Shown here in pieces: positions 55,253 to 64,000 of a stretch of 64,000 nt of DNA (position 1 is the stretch's first letter; each line of letters begins with the position of its first letter). The DNA is from Candidatus Avedoeria danica (lineage in GTDB: Bacteria; Chloroflexota; Anaerolineae; Epilineales; Epilineaceae). The position numbers and the translations under genes are program-made. The stretch lies in the NCBI GenBank assembly GCA_016703025.1, contig JADJCV010000004.1, positions 1,054,001 through 1,118,000 of the forward strand, written 5' to 3'. Under the pieces are notes generated by a model that did no database searches, was not told the DNA's origin, and saw only the letters and a list, made by a program, of their open reading frames with translations.

Positions 55253-58200
55253 CCGCCGCGTTCGCAAAGGCGGGCCGTGGGACGGCCTTCGTCGGACAGC
55301 CCGCGTAGACGCCGCCCGCTGCCAGCACATCGCCCTTCATCACGACGCCGTGCGGCAGCAACCGGGCGCCGGCCCCGACCGTGGCGCCGTAGAACACGAC
55401 CGCGTTGTCGCCGATCGTGGCGCCCGGGCCGATCCGAACGTGGTCGATCTTGAGGATGCGATCCTCGAAGCTGTGCGCCTGGAACTGGCCGAGGACGATC
55501 GCGTCGTTGCCGAAGTGGAGCATGTCGGGGTCGACGACGTGCGCGAAGCCGGGTCCAAGCACGACGCGCTTGCCGATGTCCATCCCGAACAGGCGCAGCA
55601 CCGCGTTCAACCACAGCGTCCCCTCGAGCGGCGCCAGCACGCCGTGCGCCCAGATGCCCCACGCCATGTAGAAGAAGTCCCACCGCCCGCACCAGCATGA
55701 CCAGAACGCGTGCTGCCCCGGCTTCACCCGGCCGAGCAGCGCCCACTTGAGGACCACCACCGAGGCGACGAGGACGGCCGCCGCCGCCAGCGTCGCGGCG
55801 GGCACGAATACGCCAAGCAGCCAAACCGCGCCGAACGGCACCGGGCGGAGGCTCGCGGCAGCGTGGGCGACGACGGCGAGCCAGCCGATCGCCACGCACG
55901 TCGGCCAGGCGGGCAGCGCGAAGCGAAGCGCCTCCCAGAACGCGCGCGTCCACCACCTGGCGGGGCCGGGGACGTGCGTCAGCCGGCGGTCGGAGGGAAC
56001 GAACGCGCGCCGGGGCAGGCGAAAGGGCGGGTGGCCGAACCATGCGACGCCGTTCGGCCCGGCCGCTGGCCCGCCGGAAGCGACCGGGTCGATCGCAGCG
56101 GGATCGGGCGCGGTGGCGACGCCGACGAACAAGGCGTCGGGCCAGCGGTGGCCTGCGGCGATCACGCTGTGGTTGCCGAGAAAGGTATCACGGCCGAGCG
56201 ATGTGTCACGGACGGTGAAGGTGCCGCGGTCGACGCGCGGCCCGGCCAGGTAGATGCCGTCGGCGAGAAACGAATCGGCGCCGATCGAAGTGCACTCCGG
56301 CACGGTATCGATGATCGTGCTGACCTCGCCGCCCGGCCCGATCCGCATGCCGGCGGCGCGCAGCCAGCCTCGCCAGAGCATCGAGCCCGACAGCCACGTG
56401 CCGGCCGATGCGAGCACGCCGGTCTTGAACATCGCCCGCGCCGCAGCCGCGCTGAGCCGGTCGTACGTTCCCGGGCGCACGCGCCCAACGGCGCGCATTG
56501 CCCCGACCTGGGCCGCGAGGCCGAGCACAAGGCCGAGCGCCGTCAGAACGACGGTCGCCCCCGCCAGCGCGGCCACGTCGCTCGGTGCGGTCAGCCAGTG
56601 AGCGACGTCATCGCCCGTCCACGAGGCCGTGCGGAGCACGACGGCGGCCGAGGCAAACAGCGGCGTCAGCCACAGGACAGGGATGAGCGCGCGCCCGACG
56701 ACGATCAGGAGCGCGTGAACGCCCGGCGACCACGCGCGCCCGCCGGAGATCGCCGGCGGCGCAGGCGACCGGTCTTGCGGTCCGGCCGGGACGCCGTCCC
56801 AGCGCTCCCCCGGCGGGACCGCGGCGCCGCTGGCCAGGAATGACAAGGCGGTCAGCTGCCCGCCGCGGCCGATCGCCGCGCCCGGCCCGACGCCGGCCCG
56901 CACGCCGAGCGTTGCGCCGTCGGCGAGCGTCACGGCATCGACGACGAGCTCGCCCCGCTCGAACGTGACCGGTCGCGCCGCGGCGTCCTGGCTGAGCGTC
57001 ACGTCGTCGCCCAGCGAGAGGACATCCCAGCCACCGCAGCTCAGGTCCACGCCGCGGTGCACGTGCACCCGCCGGCCGACGTTTGCGCCGAGCGCCCGCA
57101 GCGCAGCGGACGTCCATGCCGTGCCGGCGATGAGCGCCCACGGCACTTTGCGGGCGGCGTGCGTCGCGATCCAGTGGCGGGTGTGGAAGGCGCCCCACAC
57201 GGGGTGCCGCCCCGCCACGTACCGCCCGATGACGGTCCGCTTGACGAGCGCCGCCCACCCGATGGCCAGCGGCAGCGCAGCGAGCCGCGCCCCGCCGAGC
57301 GCAATCGGTATGAGGACGAACCCGCCGAAGAGTCCGACGCGCTGCAGCAGCCAGGGCCAGACGATGAGCACGGAGGCGTAGGCCAATGCGCTGCCGGCGA
57401 CAAGGTGCACGGCCAGCCAGACGGTTTGGACGGCGATCATCCGGCGGGGGGCGGAGAGCGAACGTACGGGACGGGCAACGTGGGGGGATAGTGCCGAATG
57501 GGGGGAGTGGGCTGAGCGGGGGAATGGGACCAAGGGGTCGGATGAGGAGCGTGGGATGGCTTGCGCAGCGGATCGGAGGCGCGCCGCAAGGCGAGCGACG
57601 GTCGGGGCTTCGTAGAGGTCGCGGACGCCGATTCCGGCAAGCGACGTCGGCGGATCATCGGGCAAAGCCGCCCGGTCGTCCCGCAGCGCCAGGATGACGG
57701 CAACGGCGGTCAGAGAGGTGCCGCCGAGGGCGGTGAAGAAGTCGTCGTCGGGATCGATGAGCGGCTGGGCCCGGCCGTCGACGGGGCGATCCGCGTCCTC
57801 GGCCAGGTCGAGCGCGGCGGCGAACGCCTGGGCGACGCGGCGCTCGGCCCAGTCGCCCGGACGCGCTGTGCCGGCGGCGCGAACACGGGGCCGCGCTTCG
57901 ATCGGCGGCAGCGCGCGGCGGTCCAGCTTGCCCCGACGCTCGTGGGCAGGTCGGACAGGAAGCCGAAGCGGCGGGGCACCATGTGATCGGGAAGGATCGC
58001 GCCAAGGGCGGCGGCGAGGGCGACGGCCTCCGGCGGCGCGTCGGATCGCTCCGGGACGATGTGGGCGACGAGGACGGCCGCCGGGCCGTCGCCCTGGACG
58101 CACGACGCGGCGGCGCGGACGCCGGGCAACGCGGCCAAGTGCGTGTCGATCGCCTCGAGCTCGATTCGGTGGCCCCTCAGCTTGACCTGCGCGTCGATCC

Positions 58201-59434
58201 GGCCGAGGTATGCCAGCGTGCCGTCGGCCATCCGCCGCACGCGGTCGCCCGTACGGTAGATCCGGCCCATGTGCGGGTGTATCGGGAAGCGCTCGTCGGT
58301 CAGCGCATCCTGGCCGAGGTAGCCGCGGGCGAGCGAGATGCCGCTGATGCAGAGCTCGCCGTCGGCGGCCAGGACGTGCGCCTCGCTGCCGTCGATCGCC
58401 CGGCCGATCGTCACGGGCTGCCCGGGCATCACGTCCGCGCGCACGACGGTCACCGTGCATTCGGTCGGGCCGTAGCCGTTCACCATCCGCCGGCCGCGCG
58501 ACCAGGTGTCGGCCAGATCCTGGGGCAGCGCCTCGCCGCCGACGTACAGCAGGCGGAGCGCGGGCAGCGCGGTCGCGGGATCGTCGCAGGCCATCATCCG
58601 CAGCAGCGTCGGCGGTGGGCAGAGCACGGTGATCCGTTCGCGCGCGAGCCAGTCGACGAGGTCCGGGCCGAGGCGGACGGCGGCATCGTCCAGGACGACG
58701 AGCGTTGCACCGGAGGCGAACGCGAGCCACGTCTCCTCGATGGACGAGTCGTACGCCGGCGAGGAGCACTGGGCGACGCGGTCGTCGGGCGTGAGGGCGA
58801 AGGCGGTGACGTCCGAGGCGACGAGGTGGACGATGCTGCGGTGCTCGATCATCACGCCTTTGGGGCGGCCGGTGGTGCCGGACGTGTAGGTTAGGTAGGC
58901 GAGGTCGGTGGGGGTGGTGGACGGGGAGGTGGACGGGGAGGTGGACGGAATGGACGTCATTCGATCGATCGCAGCCACCTCGACCACCTCGACCCCCTCG
59001 ACCCCCTCGACCGCCGCGACGTCGGGCAGTCGGCTGGCGCCGGCCGCATCCGTCAGGATCGCGACGGGGGCGGCGTCGGCGATGACCGCGGCGAGGTGGG
59101 GGTCGGGGAACGCAGGGTCGAGGCAGACGTGGGCGGCGCCGGCGAGGAGGGTGCCCAGTTGGGCGGCGTACAGGGTGACGGTGTCGCGCGGGAGGAGGAT
59201 GACGACGCGCGCGTCGGGGGTGACGAGCGGGCTTAGGCGGGCGGCGATGGCGGCGGCATCGGCGGCGAGATCGGCGTAGGTGATCGACGCGCGCTGCGGG
59301 CGCGCCGGGCCGGGCGGCACCTCAACGGCGGTGCGGTCGGGGTGGCGGCGGGCGGCGGCGACGAAGATGTCGTGCAGGAGGGGACCAACCGGGGCGGCGG
59401 GCCGGGCGGCGGCGGGATAGGGCATGGAGGACAT
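55236..59434 (-). CDS. Pls/PosA-like NRPS, apparent frameshift
   Basis: A single-module peptide synthetase of about 1,399 residues if one frameshift is repaired. Residues about 20-500 are an adenylation domain (YLTYTSGTTGRPKGVM, MVNGYGPTECTV, IYRTGDRVRRM). At C57931-57934 one base is missing; after it GKLDRRALPPIEA continues in the next frame. A carrier domain follows (DDFFTALGGTSLTAVAV, Ser near 573), then five to six membrane helices and left-handed beta-helix acyltransferase-like repeats (ATLGVRAGVGPGAAIGRGG, FGNDAIVLGQFQAHSFEDR), the NRPS terminal domain of unknown function found in Pls/PosA proteins. Those make amino-acid homopolymers. A 12-base repeat (58919-58946) expands a loop in the A domain. 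Confidence 0.82.
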
Positions 59435-59517
59435 GATGCGCGATGGTGTGGCTCGCGTGCACGGATTTGGGGGCGCGCGCGCCGCCGCACGCCGCGGTCA
59501 TTCGGCGCGCCGCGCCT

Positions 59518-61803
59518 TCATCCCTCGTTTCGACGCGAGATCGGCAGGAAGATCTTGCCGGCCGGCTCCCCCGCCACGAACGTCGGCGTTGCCGGGCCGC
59601 GCGTGGCGGACGGGCTCGGGACGGCGGTGGTGGCGGAGGGCGGGGCGGTCGGGCCGATCGGATCGGCGGTCGGCAGGGCGTCGGGGCCGGGGTCGAGGGC
59701 AAGGGCGCCGACGGCGCTGGCGTCGGCGACCTCGACGCCGCGGACCTGGGGGATGATGCCGCACGAGACGCGGCCGCCGAAGCGGCCGGTGCCGCGCAGC
59801 AGGCGGATGGCGTGCTGGCCGTTCGCAAGCGCGCGGAAGTCGATGTCCGTCAGCGTTGTGCTGGAGCGGCCGCCGACGACCTCCGAGAGCGGATGGAGCG
59901 CCGGGGCGTCCTCGTCCGAGCACGTGGTGGCCTGGATTTGGGCGGTCATGGACGCGCCGGTGCTGCCCTCGGTGATCGTGATGTTCACGCGCAGCGTCGT
60001 GCCGTCGGGCGTGAGAACGGCCTGGCCCTTGACCATCGAGTTGCGCTCGTCCTCGAGCGGGAAGGTGAGCGGCTTGGGCGGGTAGATGCGCGACGCATCG
60101 CGCCGCTCGTAGACGAGCACGCCCAGCGGCGTGTCGGACTCGATGGCGGCGCGGCCGGTCCCGACCGGGAACTCGGGCAGCGTGGCGATCTCGACGACGT
60201 GGCTGGCGCCGGGCGCGAGCGGGATCACGCTGTCGATTCGGCCCCTGGCCGGTCGAATCGTATGCCTTCAGGCGGGCGTTGGCCGGCGCCGCGCCGGGGT
60301 TGTGGAGGACGAGATCGGTCGAGACGAAGTCCGTGGCGCGGCGGATCACCGGAACGCTGAAGCGCGTGCTGAGGTCCTTCGGGCCGAAGGCGTTGTAGCC
60401 TGCGAGCGCGTCGACGTTGCCGCCTACCCGCCAATCCTCGAGCGCGGCGGCCAGGATGGCGCCCGAGGCGGTGACGACGGCGCTGCCGCGGAACGGGGCC
60501 GGGGCGCCGGCGTCCGCCGGGATGCTCCGCCCGCCGGGCGAGAGGTCGATGTAGGCGGCGCCGAGGCCGGCGATCGTCAGCTTGCGTTCGGCGGGCACGC
60601 CCGCTGAGCCGCCGTCCTCAGCGAAGAAGCGCACGGTGGCCTGCACCGCCTTGTCGGTGGCGTTGGCGATGGCGAGGAGCGTGCCGCCGTCGGCGCCGCC
60701 GCGCACGCGGGGCAGCACCTGGACGGTCGCGGCGGCGTCGATGGGGCGGGCGACGAGGCCGGCGGCGCCCGGGTTGGCGTGGTCGTCCACGTAGCCGATC
60801 AAGGCCAGCGACCGCGGGCCGGTGATCCGCAGCGGGCCGATGAAGCCGCCGGCGGCGTTCGGGGCAAGCGTTTCCGGACCGAAGAGGTTCGTCTCGACCG
60901 AGGTGTCCCACTCGGCGATCTGGTGGTCTTCGAGCTGCTCGGGGAACGCAACGAGCGGCGCACCGGTCTTGGGATCGTTGATCTTGATGTCCGCCTGCGT
61001 GCCGGAGCCGGGCGCGGCGTTCTGCAGGATGAGGACGCTGGACTGGCTGCCGACGTTGACGGCCATGAGGGGCAGGAGGAGCGCGCGTCCGCCCGGCGCG
61101 GATTCGATCGCCACGCCGGCACCGCTCGGCCAGCGCGTCCGGGCGAGCGCGGCGACGTAGTCGGTGGTCGTGAGCTCGCCGCCGAAGCTGCTCGCTCCAG
61201 ACTGGTTGGAGAGAACGGAGAGGTCGTACGCCGCGACGCGCCCGCGCCGATCGTCCCGCCCGTCCGGCCCGCGGCGCTGCCGTCGAACTTGGCGAACACG
61301 CGGATGGACGTCGTGACGTCCCCGCCGGTGTCGTTCATGACCTCGATGACGGTCTTGCCATAGCCTTCCTGGCCGAGAGGGGCGAGAGGGCTGTGGGGGG
61401 CGAGAGGGGCGAATGCGTGCCGTGGCGCCAGACCGCCGAGGCCGCGCGTGTGGCGGCGGACGAGGGCGTCCAAGCCGAACGAGAGGTCGTCGCCCCCGTT
61501 CTCGCTTCCGCCGCCGTTCTCGCTTCCGCCGCCGTTTGCGGCGAGGCCGTAGCGGATGTTGTCGGTGTGGACCTCGGGGAAGAACCACGCCGTGCCGGTC
61601 TGGGCGTGGGCGATTCGGGCGATCGGCAGGGCGGCGGAGAGCGTGGCGAGGAGGGTGGTGAGCGCAAGGATCGGGATTATGGGGACGATGGCGGTTGGGC
61701 GGGCGGTCGGTCCGTCGGTCGGGCGGGCCGTTGATCGGGCTGTTGATCTGGCCGTTGAGCGGGCCGTTGAGCGGGCCGTTGAGCGGGCGGTCGGGCGGGG
61801 CAT
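59518..61803 (-). pseudogene. Exported protein gene with two frameshifts
   Basis: A secreted protein of about 761 residues if repaired. ATG at 61803 follows GGAGGAACC; a repeat-encoded RSTARSTARST stretch precedes the signal (IIPILALTTLLATLSAALP). Frame breaks occur near 61237 (one base missing; continues VAAYDLSVLSNQSG) and at C60242-60245 (one base extra; continues DSVIPLAPGASHVVEI). The body consists of beta-sandwich repeats (VLILQNAAPGSGTQADIKI, LLAIANATDKAVQATVRFF, LVLHNPGAAPANARLKAYD), as in surface-layer-like proteins of this group, then a Pro/Thr linker and the tail GKIFLPISRRNEG. Either sequencing errors or a recent pseudogene. Confidence 0.7.
61750..61785. repeat. 12-bp tandem repeat in the signal-peptide region
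   Basis: GGCCGTTGAGCG is repeated three times exactly (61750, 61762, 61774), with degenerate copies on both sides (about 61726-61797). On the minus strand it encodes the ARST repeats before the signal helix of the exported protein. Confidence 0.85.
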
Positions 61804-61973
61804 GGTTCCTCCGGGCGGAGCGCGGGCGGGCAGGCGGTGGGCGGCGGGTGAAGCGGCCGCGCCTGTCGGCGGCGATGGAAGAGATAACCCCTTGGAGGGT
61901 GGTTTGGTAGAGTGTCGGGACGGGATGACGCGGACGGCGGCAGTCTCGGGCTTGGATCGTCGCCTCAATCCAC

Positions 61974-62231
61974 TCAATCCAACCGCCGCCCCACGAACCA
62001 CCGCGCCCCCGCCACGTCCTCGTAGATCTCGCACACCACGCCGCGGTGCGTGACCACGAGGTAGTACCGCCGGTGGATCTCGCCGTCGGGAACCCACCAG
62101 TCAAGGCGGGGCTCGCGGATCTCCTCGATGGAGTCGATGCGGTGCGTTTCGCCCGCCCAGACGAAGGCGTGCGGGTGGCCGGCCGCGTCCACGCGGACGC
62201 GGATCGGGATGCCGTCGGGGTACTGGCGCAT
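61974..62231 (-). CDS. DUF6504 family protein
   Basis: An 85-residue protein: RVRVDAAGHPHAFVWAGETH, WWVPDGEIHRRYYLVVTHRG and CEIYEDVAGARWFVGRRLD match the small domain usually encoded next to Y-family polymerase/ImuB-like genes in actinobacteria and Chloroflexota. Function unknown; the location 39 bases after the ImuB-like gene suggests it belongs to the same SOS operon. Confidence 0.8.
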   Translation of the reverse strand: MRQYPDGIPIRVRVDAAGHPHAFVWAGETHRIDSIEEIREPRLDWWVPDGEIHRRYYLVVTHRGVVCEIYEDVAGARWFVGRRLD

Positions 62232-62270
62232 CGTGCGGTCTCTGGTCGGATCGCCCGTGCCCTGGCCGGC

Positions 62271-63633
62271 CTAGCCGGCCGCGGGCTTGCCGGGGGCGGC
62301 GGAGGAGGCCGCAACGTTCGACGCGACGGGGACACCCGGCCACGGGACGAAGCCGCGCCCGGCGCTCATGGAGCGCGGCGCCGGCGTCCTGGACGCGGCC
62401 CTGGCGGACGACGTCGTCGCCGAAGCGGTGCTGCAGATCGCGCAGGGCGGTCTCCGCTTCCAGACGGCGGGCGTGGGTGTGGCGGAAGAGGTCGAGCTGG
62501 TGGCCGACCGTGGGACAGAGGCCGCGGGCGAGGAGCTTGAGACGCTCGACCGGACCGGTCCACTGGACGGATTCCATCAGCGCATCCGCGTGGGTCAGGA
62601 GGACGGACGGCTTGACGGACGGCTCGAGGAACGTCCGGCTGGCGCTGGCAACCCCGCCGCGCTCGAACGTGACCGTGAGCGCGAGGGCGCTTGCCATCTG
62701 GAAGCGCTCCGAGAGCGGCCGGACGACCTCGTAGACGAGCCGCTCGAGGTGCCAGCGGAGGCTGCGGAGGTTGGACAACGGTTCCGGAAAGACGTGCTCG
62801 GCCTCGAGGAACGGCGCCGAGCGCCACGGCTGGACGGGCTCGTCGTCGTGCCCGTGGCCCAGCCGCCACGCGCGCAGGCCCTCGTAGCCGAAGCGGGGCA
62901 GGATCCCGCCTTGGGGCAGCGCGGCATACGCGTGGACCTTGCCGAGCCCGAGCGCCAGGATCCGCTCCTGCGTCGGGCTGGCCAGCGGGAGGTAGCGGAT
63001 GGACAGCCCCCCCAGAAAGGCAACCTCGCGCCCGCGCGGCAGCGCCATCGCCGGCCGGGCCTGCAGGTAGCGGGTGACGATCCGGCTGGTGAGCTTGCCG
63101 TGCGCCACCCCGACCCGCGCCACGAGCCCGGTGGACGCCGCCGCACGCGCCGCGACGGCCTCGGCCAGCTTGGCCTCCTCCTCGCGGTCCCGCGCCAACC
63201 CCGACGCCGACAACCAGGCATGCTCCAGATCGGCCGGCTCGACGGCGCCGGTGTACTCGGACAGCGCATCCAGCAGCCGCTGGAACGCCTCGCGGTACGC
63301 GTCCGGCCGCGGCGCCACGACGACGACCTCCGGGCAGAGCTTGCGCGCCTGGAAGACCGTCATCCCACGCATGACCCCGGCCATGTGGGCGGCGTGGGTG
63401 AGGTCGTGGACGGTGGGCGTGCCGGGCTGGGGCGCGGTGACGATGGCCGGTCGATCGGCGAGGGCGGGGTTGTCGCGCACTTCGACGGCCATGGCGGCGT
63501 GGGGGAGGTTCACGCACGCGACGCGGGTGGCGGCGGCGGCTGGGGTCGTGGGGATGGGCGTCGGCATGGGCGTCAGCGTCGGGGTTGGTTGGGCGGATGG
63601 GGTGAGGTTGATTCGGTGGTTGGGGAGTGTCAT
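62271..63633 (-). CDS. ImuB-like Y-family polymerase homologue, frameshift near end
   Basis: About 454 residues. The N-terminal 35 residues are Thr/Pro-rich; then a Y-family palm (RVACVNLPHAAMAVEVRD, MTVFQARKLCPEVVVV, LARVGVAHGKLTSRIVTRYL) and C-terminal little-finger/beta-clamp region. The canonical DxD of CxDxDxFF is replaced by VNLPHA and the SIDE motif by DLEHAW, so catalysis is doubtful, as for ImuB, which serves as the adaptor for DnaE2. Near 62341-62345 an extra base shifts the frame; the repaired end reads RLRPWPGVPVASNVA and stops at 62271. Unrepaired it would run over DUF6504. Confidence 0.82.
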
Positions 63634-63695
63634 CGGTAGGGCCCTCGCCGGATGGGCGGGTCGGAGGGGTCGCTTGGGGTTCAGGGGCGAAGGTG

Positions 63696-63724
63696 AGTTT
63701 ATAGAACGTTTGTTTCATTGTCAA
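63696..63724 (-). promoter_or_regulatory. SOS promoter of the ImuB-like operon
   Basis: On the minus strand TTGACA (63719-63724), a 17-base spacer and TAAACT (63696-63701; TATAAA overlaps it) form a good sigma-70 promoter. Between them AGAACGTTTGTTTC, read on the plus strand at 63703-63716, matches the LexA consensus CGAACRNRYGTTYC at 12 of 14 positions. Repressor binding would block the promoter. The gene starts at 63633. Confidence 0.75.
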
Positions 63725-63820
63725 GGGGGTGCGGGGGGTGTCCCATGCTCGACCGCGTGGCCGACGAGGGCCCCCAACCCCCGGCAGGACATCGGCCGGC
63801 CCACGCACTATCCTTGTCCG

Positions 63821-64000
63821 ATGACGACCGCCCCGCCCCTCGACCCGTACGTCTTCGGCTGGGATCCGACGCCGGGCATCGTCTCGGTGTGGGCCGATCG
63901 CGACGGGCGGGCGCTGGTGTGGCGCCGCGAAGGCGAGCGGGTCGTCTGCGAGCGCGACCGCTTCCGGCCGTGGATCTTCGCCACGACGCTCGCCGATCTC
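63821..64000 (+). CDS. Probable family-B DNA polymerase, N-terminal part
   Basis: The first 60 codons of a gene cut by the window edge: YVFGWDPTPGIVSVWADRDG, LVWRREGERVVCERDRFRPW and IFATTLADL resemble the N-terminus of the PolB-like/RNase H-fold DNA polymerase proteins of Chloroflexota. TATCCT at 63809-63814 lies six bases before the ATG, so this gene may be leaderless. It diverges from the ImuB-like operon across the SOS box and could share its control. Confidence 0.5.
   Translation, partial: MTTAPPLDPYVFGWDPTPGIVSVWADRDGRALVWRREGERVVCERDRFRPWIFATTLADL

Overview
The window looks like a chromosome segment from a very GC-rich (about 70% by eye) member of the Chloroflexota. This is an inference. 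It rests on secreted proteins with Thr/Pro-rich linkers ending in short [IV]-[YF]-L-P tails, on an SMC/MoaC/SelD/RNase III background typical of free-living bacteria, and on the absence of phage or plasmid genes. No rRNA, tRNA, CRISPR array or complete insertion sequence was seen.

Layout. 1-7.6 kb: aldehyde dehydrogenase, a single-domain chromate transporter, a three-gene operon ending in a phosphoribosyltransferase, a NYN nuclease fused to a cold-shock-like domain, and two envelope proteins. 7.6-14.6 kb: one tightly packed minus-strand operon (glycosyltransferase, moaC, threonine-synthase-like enzyme, selD, rnc, exported protein, flavin reductase, metalloenzyme). Its selD carries an in-frame UGA exactly at the catalytic cysteine position, with a hairpin after it, so SelD is probably itself a selenoprotein. 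14.7-24.6 kb: smc and a 1,940-residue exported beta-helix protein. 24.7-28.2 kb: a strong terminator and the translesion polymerase gene dnaE2, interrupted in frame by three palindromic repeat elements. 28.3-33.4 kb: a fused isoquinoline-1-oxidoreductase-type molybdoenzyme followed by an exported nine-heme cytochrome.

33.4-39.1 kb: a two-component system whose sensor has a strongly acidic loop, divergent from a PepSY-like protein with an acidic tail, a small membrane protein, ApbE and a ferric-reductase-like membrane protein. Together they suggest a metal-responsive redox unit. 39.2-41.7 kb: an ice-binding-fold (DUF3494) surface protein and a membrane-anchored caspase-like protein. 41.8-44.5 kb: catalase and a Cys-rich exported protein. 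44.5-53.5 kb is a signalling district: a nucleotide cyclase-NACHT ATPase-FGE-fold fusion, an ECF sigma factor, and a minus-strand operon with a MinD/ParA ATPase, a PrsW-like membrane protease, a zinc-ribbon protein, a winged-helix protein and a cyclic-nucleotide-binding protein. 53.7-61.8 kb: a double von Willebrand A protein, a Pls/PosA-like NRPS and an exported protein. 62.0-64.0 kb: DUF6504, an ImuB-like Y-family polymerase and the start of a probable family-B DNA polymerase.

Two links join distant parts. dnaE2 and the ImuB-like gene each carry a close match to the Gram-positive-type LexA box in their promoters, so they probably form one SOS-induced mutagenesis regulon. The predicted cyclase at 45.2 kb and the cyclic-nucleotide-binding protein at 49.7 kb could be producer and receptor of one second messenger. 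Four apparent single-base frameshifts lie between 57.9 and 62.4 kb and none was found before, so consensus errors or local decay should be considered there.
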